DNA from: Xiphydria camelus
Lineage: Eukaryota; Arthropoda; Insecta; Hymenoptera; Xiphydriidae
DNA length: 64,000 nucleotides
Assembly (NCBI GenBank): GCA_963678675.1
Contig: OY783194.1
Span: 25,398,278 to 25,462,277 of the forward strand
Direction of reading: 5' to 3'
Positions 24,043 through 36,194 of this stretch are shown here, in pieces (the stretch's first letter is position 1; every line of letters begins with the position of its first letter). The position numbers were made by a program, and so were the translations under genes. The notes under the pieces were generated by a model. It was not told the DNA's origin. It made no database searches and worked only from the letters and a program-made list of their open reading frames with translations.

Positions 24043-24551
24043 AATTGTGTAAATACGTTTGTGCCTTCGCACGGATTCGGGAAGTTTCTACATATCTGTA
24101 CACAAATGGGGGAGGTGGCTCAATGCAATTAAATTTGCATTTTTAAACGAATGGAAGCTAAAAAAGACGCTCGTTCGAACGTTTCGAGGAATATCGAGGT
24201 AAGCGGCGCGTAGCGCGCGCCTGACTCGATGCTGAGCGAACGCACACGTGCGCGCGATGAATCATTCGCCAGGGGTCGTTTGATGTTTTTTTGGATACAG
24301 GTATTATATCGATCGTCGTTGAAAGCCGATTAATTTAGAGCGCGCCATTTAATGGGCAGCTCCCGATGGATATTAAATCCTCATATGAAATTCATGCGGA
24401 ATTCGTTCTCCAATGATTTTATTTAACGAGGGAAGCTGTTTTCCATACGATGATATTTGAAAATCACGACAGCGCCTGCAAAGCGGTATCCAATTAAAAG
24501 TTATAATTATTTACCGCGACTATTTTTAAAATGAATTCATACTTTAGCGGC
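24043..24551. other. no gene seen
   Basis: AT-rich with a short CpG-rich patch near 24,200; no exon supported. Confidence 0.4.
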
Positions 24552-24780
24552 GGATATCACTGTAAAAAATATCTGTTGTAGATTAATGCAAATGTGTAGG
24601 AAGTTTTTGTTATACACAAATATGTATTAAAATTATGATACATTTGTATCTTAAAATATAATATTCATTTGTATTAAAGTTTTGAAATATTTGTTTTAAA
24701 TTTTCAAACTTTAGTTTATAAATTTAATGCACGCTTCTTAATTTTCGATACGTAATCTAATACAAAAAAGCTTATGTGAT
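24552..24780. repeat. dispersed AT-rich repeat, copy 2
   Basis: Inverted relative of 2104-2335 (shared TAAAAAATATCTGTTGTA-type end, ATACAAATGTA words and GCACGCTTCTTAATTTTCGA end). Confidence 0.6.
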
Positions 24781-24985
24781 GATAGTATTTATCTTAAAAT
24801 TTCATCGTTTAGAAAGAGCGTCTTCGAACTCAAAGTGAAAATGTCAAACAGTAAAGTGCAAAGTTTTACTTTTTGCACACGATATATACCGTAAAATAAC
24901 CCCGAGGAAGCATCTGGCGCATGCAAAGGATAATAAGGATAATACCCTACGCGATCGTATGGATTGTACGAATCTACTACAATGA

Positions 24986-25201
24986 GAAACAAAATGTAGT
25001 AGATTTGACTAAATTAGCGGTCACGGGCAGGGGAACGCAGATTTAATTAAACTACCTAATCATTTTGTAGAATTGACTATCGTTCGTTTCCGTGAAACAA
25101 TTGTCAATCATTGTAACAACATTATTTAATAGAAGTAACTAGATCGGCATTCCCCTGCGCATGATCGCCAATTTAGTCAAATTTACTCATTTTCTTTGTC
25201 C
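24986..25201. repeat. about 215-bp MITE
   Basis: Left arm GTAGATTTGACTAAATTAGC... and right arm ...CCAATTTAGTCAAATTTAC are complementary, continuing to GCAGGGGAACGC/GCATTCCCCTGC. The loop is AT-rich with no coding capacity. Confidence 0.75.
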
Positions 25202-25259
25202 ATGTATTGATTTCCTATGCCTCCAGAGCCGTTATTTGCTTGCTCGCCTTAGAGTTCCT

Positions 25260-26000
25260 CATCCTTGTAAAATATTGATAACTTTAATGCACCAAATTGT
25301 AAGTTTTATACACAAAAGGTTGTAATTTTAATATCTCGTATTGTAAAATCAATATAAATTCTTATAATTTTCAAAAACACGTTTTGTAATTTTAACAATG
25401 CATTTGAAACTTGAGATACTTATTTTAAAATAAAGAATATTCTCAATTTTTAAATATGAAGTTCTGAAAACTACAAATTTTGTGTATAATTTTAAGAATG
25501 TATGAGAAAATTACAATATTTACATTAAATTTAAGACATTAATGTACCTATTAATCATTTTCAATATACTTTAATTTATAATTTTACAATACTTTTGTTT
25601 ATTAAAGTGTTGTAATTTTACAAACATTTTTAACAGTATATTCGATCACACTGTGAAAAGTTTTTATAGTAAACTTCATGTTACTTTTATGAAGTTTTTA
25701 TCATAGGTATAAGTTTATCCATTAAAATTACTACACGTGATTGAAACAATTAAATTCACTACAAATTTTATTTAAATTTACTACAAAACTACTTCAAAGT
25801 AGTATGGTCACTCTCCAAAGTGATCGTTGAGTGTCCGTAAAAAAAAGTCATCAAAAAACTACGATTTATAATTGAAAATTCTCTTTGTGAATTATAAAAT
25901 TTATGACCGTAAGAATTAGTCGATTATTTTGATTATTTTTCACTTATTATTCAAATAATGTGCCTCCTTTGACTAGCGTCTTTTTATGTGTGGCAACGCA
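25260..26000. other. AT-rich region with palindromic ends, no gene
   Basis: Repeated TTGTAATTTTA and TTGTAAAAT words on both strands across 25,270-25,630 suggest another decayed inverted-repeat element. 25,640-25,850 repeats ACTACAAAATTT-type words. No coding. Confidence 0.4.
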
Positions 26001-27604
26001 TATTATCAATGGGCTCGTGGCCCAGTAGAGAAAACCACGATACGCTCAAATGTTTGAGTGTGTCGTGGGGAAAACGAGATCTGAAATGCACGCTTGTGTG
26101 AACCCACTCCACTGACGCGGCGCTGCCGCATCTACTCGACGCGCTATTTCCAAACACCGAGAAGCAGAAATTAGTTATAACTAAAGTATCAAACGGTCAA
26201 TAATTTTCATCAATGGGTGTAAATTTTTGTTTTTTTTCCCCGTTTTTTGGTATATTTTTTATATTTTAATCTTGGATTTTACATACAAACCCAAAGAAAT
26301 GTGTCTTGCCCATAAGACTCTGGGTTATTTTCTACTCGGTAATTAATTTTTATCAGACATACTAAACGGTCAATCTACCCCAAATTGCACCAGGAGGTTT
26401 CTATTGATATTAGCTTGCATACATAATTATTTCATATTTAAATCTTGGAAATCGATTCATGACCATACTACTTTAAATGTACCATAATTGAAGCATCTTT
26501 CCAGCAAAAATTACCAAATTTAAAACTTTTTTTCGAAAATTACAAGTAATTCATAGTGATTCACATTACAGAGAGAGAGAAGGGTCTGATTTTTAATCTC
26601 CTAATACTTTTTTATATAAAATGTATAGTAAATTTACAAATCCTGTTATCGGCAGTGCACTGGGTTTTGTCATTCGACGTCGAGGGTTCACGATATGAGG
26701 TGCGCACATCTCGCGCGTCGATAGGACGAGACAGAGTCTCGTTATTCAACGCGTCGTTTGTTTTAGCGAGGAAACCGTCGTTTTCCAGAAACGGGGATAA
26801 TTCGAGAATCAGCGGGGCTGAGTTAATCGCATGGTTCGAAGAACGCCGGCGTTTATATGCGTAAAATAAAATCGCTGTCCGCAGGGGGAGAGCGAAACAA
26901 GGATTTATTATACCCCGGTGCCAGGGACTCCCGGAGGATCGATAGCGGATGCGAAGTGCAAGGGAGAACATACGCAACTCGAGATACGTGCGACGGACCT
27001 AATTATATAAATGAAGAAAGTTGTAAAAGTTGAAGAAATAAATGGGAAAACACAGAAAGCAACGAAGAAAGAAAATTAATTAGCCGGAACCTCCGCGCGA
27101 GGCGAGATTAATAACTTCTTTCGGCTGTATGCGGAGAGAGGAGGGATGGAGATGGGAAAAAACAGTTAAAAGATTTACAATCAAGGCCGGACGATAAAAA
27201 CCGCGCATCCAAAAAATTCGTCGTCCAATCGAGACCGCGCGCTCTCGCGGAAAAGCCGGGGGCGAGGGTCGATTTTTCCATTTTACACGTTCGTCACGTT
27301 TGCAACCGCTGCCGAAAAATTTGAATACCGCGATACGTACGATAAACAATTTACCTTCCCGATATTGGTAAGTATCGGATCCGTGTAACGTTCGGACGAG
27401 TGCATGGATACCCGATATATCCCACCCTCTCGGTAAATATGCAACGGCCGTACCACTTTGACGAAACGAGGGTGTCGATGTGCTGCCGGAAGAGAAATTG
27501 TCGTTCACGCGATCGACGGAATCCAGCGTCAATTTTATCGCGGTTAGACATTTCTGGCGGGAATCGTTGAACGCGTCGAAAGCTCTCATCCGACGTAAAT
27601 GATG
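26001..27604. other. no confident gene; CpG-rich from about 26,640
   Basis: Open frames of 102-175 residues at 26,556-26,977 and 27,080-27,607 lie in CpG-rich DNA, oppose one another and match no family I recognise. A short hairpin near 26,028-26,077 (CCACGATACGCTCAAA and its mirror) is present. Confidence 0.35.
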
Positions 27605-28390
27605 CATCGTAGGAACAAAAAAAATAGTTTTAAAAATATAACCCTGCGAAAGAGGAAATTTGTAGCGTAAGTTTCGGTGCCCACGCGGCGCGAAAGTTAC
27701 TGCACAGGTTTACAAAAAAAAAAAAAAAGTCCGGACCATTTGACCGGACCATGGTATTCCGAGGTATTTTTGCGTCCTGAATCCGATCCCGATGTCATCT
27801 GAGCCACATCACGTCAGAAAAACGAGATTTCGAAATAAATAAATAAGGAAATGGGACTGTCCTGAGCAGCACCCAGAGCATGACTCCAAGGTTCTAAGGC
27901 CATTAGGGTCAGTGCTGGGTCCACTGTCAATATGTCACAGTGAACGGATCGCCGAAATTGGATGCCTTGACAGGGAGATCGTAATCCGCGAGATACAACG
28001 ATCATGGCAACATTTTATCCACTGGGGTGGTTCTGTGATAGTCCCGGTCGAGATTTAGGACTCCATTCCAATGTTTGGAAGGTATTCAAGACCTAAACAG
28101 CTACCCTCTCCAACTCAACAGGTCGCTTGAGAAATTGTCCCGGGTCCAGTTCCAAAAAATGGTCATTTTAACTTCTAAATGACCTTGAAATCTCGTTTTC
28201 CTGACGTGATGGGGCTCAGATGACCTCGGGATCGGATTCAGGACGCAAAAATACCTCGGAATACCATGGTCCTGTCAAATAGTCCGGACTTTTTTTTGTA
28301 AACCTGTGTAATGAGACGGACGAGCAGCCTCTCTCTCTTTCGCAGGGTTATATCTTTGAAACTATTGCTCCGATTGAAAAAAATGTACAT
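27605..28390. repeat. about 780-bp fold-back element
   Basis: Long arms: the block from 27703 (CACAGGTTTACAAAAA) through GGTATTCCGAGGTATTTTTG to ACGAGATTTC (about 27830) is mirrored at 28186-28308. Outer arms continue with TATAACCCTGCGAAAGAG (about 27637) mirrored at about 28336. The loop of about 350 bp has no recognised protein. Confidence 0.8.
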
Positions 28391-28639
28391 ACTTTTTTGT
28401 AGAGAATTTAGTGTCGAACAATTTAGTTTACAACCATTTTTTCGTAGAAGGAATATTTTCGGAGATATGTGTAAAAAACACTAAAATTTACCTTTTCATT
28501 TGTTTAAACAATATGTTCCGGGCCGAATTTTGGTGCCCATTTTTGATATTTGTCTACTTTAACCTGAAAAGAAGCGATAGGAAAAAAATCTCCCCTAGGA
28601 ATTATTCGAACCATCGACTGATTTTAGACCTCTGACGCC

Positions 28640-28960
28640 TGGACTATTTGTCCTTCTACCATTCACTACGGAAGGTTCAGCTATACTTGGGGAAGATTAT
28701 CATCTCCGACCGATGATTCCGACTGGTGGTTTCAACGCAAATTTTAATGATACTGTATCTACACCACTTATTACTTTTTTGAAGGATAAGTTGGAACTTG
28801 ATATGAGCTCTGCCAAAACAGTTGCGACGACTAGCGACGGAACAACTATTGATGCAGTTTTTTTCAACGTTTTATTGATACGCTACACTCGCAAGTTTAT
28901 GTGTCGTATATTTTAGCTATCATAAACCAATTATATCCAGTATACATGATTCATAGTCAG
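28640..28960 (+). pseudogene. decayed endonuclease-type mobile-element fragment
   Basis: The + frame from about 28632 reads through a short GGFNANFND motif (28725-28751), then a LKDKLELDM segment and SDGTTIDAVF, ending at a T-run near 28858-28864. A +1 shift there restores a plausible continuation with a VYVSY motif (about 28895), after which the frame decays. I recognise the GxFNxxF ... GTTIDAVF spacing as the C-terminal part of endonuclease-like domains found in insect mobile-element proteins. No start, no upstream domain and a frameshift make it a pseudogene. The element class (Helitron-associated or retroelement) is not decided. Confidence 0.5.
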
Positions 28961-29100
28961 AATAAACAATTTCTTATTAATTTTTCATTAATTTTGTTTT
29001 AATAATTTTCTTTAACCGAATATACCCACATCACTTCCACGCAACATTGTTCTGCCAGATGTTTTTATATAATAATATAATTTCAATTGAGGGTACCTAT

Positions 29101-29182
29101 TCAGTATTTCATATAAATATAAACACATACAAAATATAAATTCAGCATTTCATATAAATATAAACACATACAAAATATAAAT
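29101..29182. repeat. 41-bp tandem repeat, two copies
   Basis: Units start TCAGTATTTCATATAAATAT and TCAGCATTTCATATAAATAT and differ at one base. The preceding block 28,985-29,062 is shared in inverted orientation with 37,510-37,590. Confidence 0.9.
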
Positions 29183-29472
29183 TGAAAGTAGGCGTGCGGC
29201 AAAAACGAATATTACAGAAAAAATTGTTAATTAATAATGTATCATAGAAATGTAATGCATGTGCAGTAACGAATATATTGACTGAATATTGGTATTGTAA
29301 ATTAAATCCTCCTGCATATATGTACTATAATCGCTTGCAGTTATCAATTAAATTTCAAGGTGATAAAACTAAAACTAATAAAAAATAAAAACAATTAAAA
29401 TTAGGCTCTTATATTTATAGCGTAATTCTGAACAAAACGTAATGGAAAGTCTGTGCATACATTGCATTGCAT

Positions 29473-29550
29473 AAGGTGTACAATTTTGCTTACGCCGTTT
29501 TCCTATACCAGTTTAATGTAAAAATCAGCGGGAGCAAAGTTGTACACCTA
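29473..29550. repeat. 78-bp miniature palindrome
   Basis: Ends AAGGTGTACAATTTTGCT and AGCAAAGTTGTACACCT are complementary; very short MITE-like hairpin. Confidence 0.75.
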
Positions 29551-30687
29551 ATAATTAAAAATCTATAATTTGATTTAATTTAGATAATAACATAATGTTG
29601 ATTTAAAAAATATTGGCATCATAAAAACATTTAACGCTTTGAATATTGTAATTAAGTAAAATTATTACTTACTTATATGAATTAAGTTGGATACGAAGAA
29701 ATAGTGTTGAATGAAAAAAAAGCAATACTGAGATATTATATTGAGCAGTAAATATTTAGTTAAATAAAACGAATAAAATTGATTAATCAATAAGCACGTA
29801 CGCCTACGTACGAAAACATGTTGCTGATAATATATTACAGAGGAAAAAAGAATACTTACGTACCTACGTTACATATGTAAATCCTAGATTCACTTCGGAA
29901 TTCAAGATCGTCATCATCGCACTGTCATTCATTGAGATATTGCCATTCGTTGACAGATTAACATCCACTAAGACATTGTCACAAATATTATCATCTTTGA
30001 CCAATCCAACACAAATTCGACATCCTTGATGATCTACTCATTCAGTTATCCCCAATTCATTTCGCTGAAAATAAGGAGCTACCTCGGAACATTGTATCAG
30101 GATCAATGAGTCAAAAGTAAAGTGATATCGAGCCGTGAACGACGTTTCTCGATGAATCAATATTACCGAGAAAACGTACATTAACGACTCGTTTGATTTT
30201 ATGTAGAAATACGCAGCCAACTACAAAGAGATGGACTTTTTAAAATTTTCCAAGTGCCAACAGCTAAGATCTTGAGACAGAATATGGCCGAATTTTGTCA
30301 ATACTTAACCGTCGATAAACGCCAGAACTAATATACGCTAGTAGGCGCAATAAGTATACTAATCCACACTCAATTTGGTCAACACTTATTTCGCTGAAAA
30401 TTATAGTTATGCAATTTGCTGACAATGTAAGTATTAATAGATTGTATCTACACTCCATATCAGCCTCTTATCTGTTCGGCGCAACACATTACTCGTATGA
30501 TAATATTGATGATTAGAAAGGAGCAGAAAATATGCATACATTTTTATGAAATATAAATCTCAATATTTCGATGCAAATAAAATGCCACGTATTTCTTAAT
30601 ACAAATAAGGATCTCACGTATTGTATATCATTTATGTTCACATAAAACTTCAAATTACAAAAATGCAACAAAAAACCGAAAAACTAC
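29551..30687. other. AT-rich, no gene seen
   Basis: Stop-rich AT-rich sequence; short frames only. Confidence 0.5.
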
Positions 30688-30976
30688 CCAGATAGACTTG
30701 TATGGACGTTTAAAAAAAATTGTTCGTAAGAAAATTGTTAAATGTACATCCCAATATGATTCAAATTAATCGCAATATTTATTGCAGCAACATATCAACG
30801 AAAAATTTAAGGTATATTAAATAAATGTTTAGCATTTTAATTGTACTAGTTTGAAATCATTTAATGATACAAATATGCTTGCTTAATGATCATAGAGCAC
30901 ACTACCTTGATGCATCAGATGAGCTAATAATACTACCTAGAGTTGCTGTACAATTTACGCAAATTTATCTATCTGG
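30688..30976. repeat. 289-bp CCAGATAGAC-ended MITE
   Basis: Cleanest copy of the family: starts CCAGATAGACTTGTATGGAC, ends ATTTATCTATCTGG, and contains the shared GATTCAAATTAATCGCA and CTTGATGCATCAGATGAGCT blocks. Confidence 0.8.
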
Positions 30977-31199
30977 GTAGGAACGCGTTAAAATCAGGTC
31001 ATATAATATAGAATATTCAAGAACTCGAACGTGAGATCCCTGGATACAAAATATCGACATAAAATAATATATGAATGACAACGTGCACGGTGACAATACG
31101 ACAAATAAGTAAATCATCCTCTTCGGCGAATAGCCTCTTCGAGCAAAGCTCCCAACAATACGTAGGCTCGAAGATTCCCTGCATTCGACGAAAGCCTCG

Positions 31200-32100
31200 C
31201 CAGGATGCACAAAATCACCTTTCCATATCATTAGATCGAATCGACTACTCTCCAAGTCCGAGTCGATGGAAAGTCACAGATTCTTAATAATTATAAATAT
31301 GACAGATTTCTCAAAATTATAACTGAAAATCAGTGACTTCCACCGATTCCGTTTCAAGGAGAACCTTGAACGAAACGAGATGGAAATTTCTGTTCACCCG
31401 TGCGACGCTTCGAATCGGTTCAGTCCGCCCTTGGATCTCAATGAGTCCACAGAGACATATCGAGATCGAAGTACGGCGCTTTACGAGACTTTCTCGCGAG
31501 CTAAATAAGTGACTATAGCCCAAACGACGACCTACGATTCGCTAAATCGCAGTCCGTAGACGTCTGTGCACATTTGATCGAATCCTCGAGCCCTTTATTC
31601 ACTGCCACATTTCTTACTTCATTTCGAAATCTCCTCGGTCCGCTTTCGATCTACACGAATCTCGAATGATTCGTGAAGATAAAGAACGGACATTATATAT
31701 CAGGGATTTCCTCGCCAAGTAAATAAGCTCGAACGACGATCTGCGATCGTGAGAATCGCAGCTCGGAAATGTTCGAGCCAATTAAATTCGAGTCTTCGTG
31801 TTCACTTCGCGCACTTCTGAAAACACTTTGACACGACTTAAATACTTGATTTTCGCGTGCGTCCGGGTCTAGAACCGCGGGCGCTTGCACTCGAATCCCG
31901 GATCCGGGAGAGTTTTCGCGTGTTATTCCGCGAAGGACATAAAACTAGTCACACATTCGCTCCGAAAGACTAACCTACCTCCCTCGGCTACATATAAAAA
32001 GACGCAACACATTCTCTCAAACACAACCATTCCACGAATTCCATTCGTTCCACCCCGATGCAAGGGCCTACACTAGGGATAACGTCCCGGGACGCATCCG
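31200..32100. other. degenerate duplicated segment with a TATA-like motif, no gene assigned
   Basis: 31491-31558 and 31708-31772 are diverged copies of one sequence (TTTCTCGCGAGCTAAATAAG versus TTCCTCGCCAAGTAAATAAG, then GACGACCTACGAT versus GACGATCTGCGAT). At about 31992-32002 a TATATAAAAAG-like box lies 5' of a pyrimidine-rich stretch, so a core promoter is possible on +. No recognised protein follows. Confidence 0.35.
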
Positions 32101-33047
32101 TCACCGCGCGCGGAGCTTGATCTTCCTGCCATAATAAAGCACACCTGAGTAATGTATACTTACTGTTTGCGAAAGCTGGACAAAATATTTCATGAATATG
32201 ATTAGCAATTTATTCATCTAAACGAGCTAAGGACTCTATTGAATTGTAGTATATGTATGTTTTCTGTAATAATGTTGGAATATTGAAATAAGAAATAAGA
32301 AATGTTCATCTCGAAACTCTAATTTCAAACAACAGAACACAATAATGCAAGAATATTCAACAATATATATTTTAATTGTAAGCAATTCTTCGAATGAAAA
32401 TAGTCGATTTAATATTGAAAATCCTGAGGCGTTCTCGGAGTAGAAGTAAAAATACTAAAGACTTTGCAAAATCGCATGAAACGTTTACTTCGACGCGGAG
32501 AACGACCTGACGCGCAAACTCTCATCGCTCCTCGATAAAATTCAATTCGATGAGCGTCTCTGACAATCTGAACAGCGAGAGGGAAATTTTTGCCAGCGAA
32601 GTCGGAGGGTCATCCGACTTCAAGACTAATTACGCGAGATCCAGAAAGATTTCTACCGAATATATATCGCGAAGGAAACGATGAGATGTTAAACCTGATA
32701 TTATTGAAAGCATAGCGAGAAAGTCACGAGCCGAAACCGGTGAAGGATTCGACTCGTGGTCACCGTGCACAGTTGTCGAAAGGTATGAAAATTACAACCA
32801 GTTTTCGGTGTCGGTTCGGACCAATCGTCCTGCGACGTGATCGAAAACCGGAGGGACTCAAAGACATACGAACCCCTCTGCGTGATTCCCTTCGTCGAGG
32901 CGATGGCTGCTTACTGAAATCTTCTTGCACTGCCCCCGGAGATCCCTCCACATAGGCCTATTCCACGAAAATCGGCTAACCAAAAATGCTTGAATTTATT
33001 CATTACGATTTGTACGAAATGGACTACCGATTTAACGTAAAATAAGC
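32101..33047. other. no confident gene; short frames on both strands
   Basis: A 44-codon + frame with an ATG near 32550 and a - frame ending at 32760 both have protein-like composition but oppose each other. The - frame is preceded by a possible acceptor (32958-32960) and could be an alternative 3' exon for the small gene at 33048-33383. Confidence 0.3.
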
Positions 33048-33383
33048 CTACTCTAGGAGACCGGCGGGACTTACGGCGGCCTCTTCTTCGAAGTCATCTG
33101 CTTCAGCCCAACATTTTACGTCCAACCATCCTTTTCTAGAATTTTTGAGGGCCATCTCAGAATATTTCCGATATTGTTGAACGATATCTGCTGAAGGAAA
33201 TAGAGGTTAAAACATTAAGAACCGCAGAAATGTGGAATTGCTGATAAAATCACGTTTAGCTGAGAAGAAATTCAATACAAGGCATGTACGGTATTATTAG
33301 GCACTAATTTCTCTCATTGAGAACAACCGACAAGCGAAATTTGACTCACGAGTAGCGAACGACGACGTGATGTGTTCGCTCAT
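33048..33383 (-). CDS. possible two-exon small gene, 59 aa, unknown function
   Basis: Exon 1 is 33383-33350 on - (ATG, 11 codons plus one base), followed by a strong GTGAGT donor. A 159-nt intron ends in a pyrimidine-rich tract and CAG. Exon 2 is 33190-33048, completing the split codon and ending at TAG. Phases match exactly. The predicted 59-residue protein has a basic middle (YRKYSEMALKNSRKGWLDVK) and an acidic end (ADDFEEEAA); I do not recognise it. An AATAAA lies just downstream on -. The acceptor is a CAGCAG tandem, allowing a 3-nt shift. GTAAGT inside exon 2 (33074) could instead splice to a frame at 32957-32760. A TAG directly precedes the ATG, fitting a true start. Chance agreement cannot be excluded. 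Confidence 0.4.
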
Positions 33384-34766
33384 CTAAATGTTTTCAATGA
33401 ATAATGAAGTTAAAACAAAGTATCAATGGATATAAAATTTCCATCGACAATATAAAAATGAAATTTCATTAAAATATCTAGAATACATTGATTTTTAATT
33501 TACCCTCAAATTTAAAGCTTATTTATAGAGTCTAATTTATAGAATAAATTAATTTCTCCTCTTAGTAATTATACTCCGTAAAAACACGATCTCTACACGG
33601 CTTAATTCGTTTTAATAAATTTTTATGATTATTGACAATATCTCCTTCACTTTCAATTATTTCTTAATATAGTATATTAAGAAAGAGAATTTGTCAAGAG
33701 AATGCATTAACTTCGTTTTAGTAAATGGTCGAATGTATGCATCCTCGAGAGGAGGATGAACTGTCTTCGCTTTAAGCGGGATTTCTACTTGATGCGGAAA
33801 TGCACTGGTCTCCGTTTTGGAGAAAAATCATTGCAATCATTTGTAAGGAGACTGCGGTACTGCGTGCAAAATCAGATTGTGTCTTTGCTTTTAATTGTAA
33901 CTCTTGAATGGTAGAAATTTACTTGAGGCAGACGCACGATCAATAAGAGAGGTGCAACATCTTCCATCAAAAATCGGATTCCGGATATTCGTAAAAATTG
34001 GATTCCGTGATATATAGAATATATCAGAAGAGCAGAAAAAGTAATCTGCATTACTAGCTCTGACACTTATTTTCTTTTGAAAGGAAAACTTGGTGCGTTC
34101 GATCGAATGGGAGAATCAATATTTGTAATCGGAATGAGGTGAGGTGGTGTGTGAAATCTTCCGGTGTCATTCCATCTATTGATAGCTTTTGGGCGACCGT
34201 GCTCCATTTAAAAGGAAGTTCCAATGCAATTATGAGGTAGGATTTGGTATTTTATTTCATTTAGATACACAGTCGTTTAACTCGAGAGAAAGGCTGTAGT
34301 ATTTTGGTCAAGAGGAATGTGGCAACATTTCATTTGAGAGAAAGAATCAGTGATTTTTATTCTTGAAAGTGCAGGAGCAGTAGTTTCAATGCAAGAAGTA
34401 AAATTTTTATTTTAGAAACGTTCAGCATTGCGTTATTCATATGAGACAGGATTTTTGCATTCAGCAGGGGAAACGTGAAAACGATATTCAAGATTTCCAT
34501 GAAATTAGTTATGATTTAAATAGTTTCCTCAAAATAAAAATATTTGCGCAGTATACATTTCGATATGTAGGAGTCAAAATAATAAATAAATTATAAATTC
34601 AGACTTTCCGAAATATCAATACTTTCGATAATGTCGCGACATTATTTTATTGATACAAACGTGCATTTTTCGTAGCACTTCTTGTGCTCTAATTGGCCAT
34701 AGAAAGCGTACCTCGATAGTACACGTGTGAATATAAAGTACGTGTCTACTTGAGAGTAAAATTCTC

Positions 34767-34822
<56 letters not shown>

Positions 34823-36194
34823 CACGTACTTTATATTCACACATGTTTGTTAAATACCGATAACGTATATTATACATGGGGAAGAATTTAGGTTTAGAAC
34901 AATTTGAAATTATGATATGAAAACTCTACATTTCCTTATCGTCAAATATGAGTCTGATTAGTTATATCAAGTTAGTAGCAAAGTAGAATGAAACTGGAAA
35001 AATCAGACTAGATTTCAGGCATGTTACACAAATTAATAGATCAATAGAAATGAATTTCGACCTTTAAAAATTTGAGATCTCGCCGTTAGGACCAGAGTTC
35101 TTTATTATCAAGTACAAGTTCAATTAATTTTTCATTGAGTTGACAGTACAAAGAAGTAGAGTAGAATGGGAAGCTAAAGTTATGATTTTTGATATGCAAA
35201 GCAATATACAGATAATGAACGAAAGCCGAATATATTTATAGTAAGAGAGCACTGATTAACGCTACATTTACGGAACCCCGTCAATTGGACGGGTGACTTA
35301 TTCAGAGTGCCATTCAATTTCGATTATCTAGTAACCTATGAGATTTGAGACTATATTGGTGAAATACTTCTTTGTAAGCTAGATTTCGTTGTACAAGATA
35401 GGTATAGTAGCATAGACTAAAATTTCGTAGTTATCGAGATAATTATTCGCCAAAATGACCATTTTAAAACGTTGAAACCATCTATAAATCTAGTGTTAAA
35501 TAATAACAGAAGTAGTTATGTGCATTCATATAGGGTAAACCTACTCGAATTTGCTGAAATTCATATTTCTTAAATTGTAGTACAAATAAGTACTCTCTGA
35601 TCATTCGTTCAGCTTCTTCATTGAAGAAAGAAGCAATGCGAATGAAAAGAATGCTCATTTTTACTGTAATTTAAAAAATACGTACAGCTCATTTTATTCG
35701 CCATGGTTAACTTCAATAAATAAGAAAGATTTAACACAACGCCAGTGAATATTTACCCAAGGTATCATGCAAAATCAAAGTATTATTCTCAAAGACTCAC
35801 CGCTCTCAAGACGTTACAGTGCAAGCATCGATCCTCTGCATTCAATATCCTCTCATCCTACATTGGACTCTATTTCTGTGACCTGAGACTTGTTCTTGCC
35901 CCTGTCCATTGAGGACGGCATCCGTAAGATTTCACTCACCAGTTGCTGAAACAATGCGAACATAGATCCCCAGAATTAGGATAGCCTTTGCCTTCATTAA
36001 TACGACAACGTAAAATAAATGACCCATTCCACCCAGAATTGCCTTTATCAATCGAAAAATAGATTTGACCGCGTGTGATTAACTTGAAGACATCAAAATT
36101 CACGAGCTTCCGCAGAAACTGCATCGTATTTTCTCGAAAAACCCAATGTCTTCTTCGAATTAGACATGCTAGTACGCGAGCTTCCATTTGATTA
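33384..36194. other. no gene seen; hairpin with (GA)n at about 34,722-34,845
   Basis: AT-rich and mostly featureless. At 34725-34747 GTGTGAATATAAAGTACGTG is mirrored at 34820-34842, enclosing a second small hairpin (CTACTTGAGAG...CTCTCAAGTAG-like, about 34746-34772) and about 50 bp of GA repeats. Shorter frames (for example 35936-36205 on -) have no recognisable domain. Confidence 0.4.

Noticed and set aside
31884..31903. B-box-like TCGAATCCC considered as a tRNA
   Set aside because: No A box at the proper distance and no cloverleaf stems around it.
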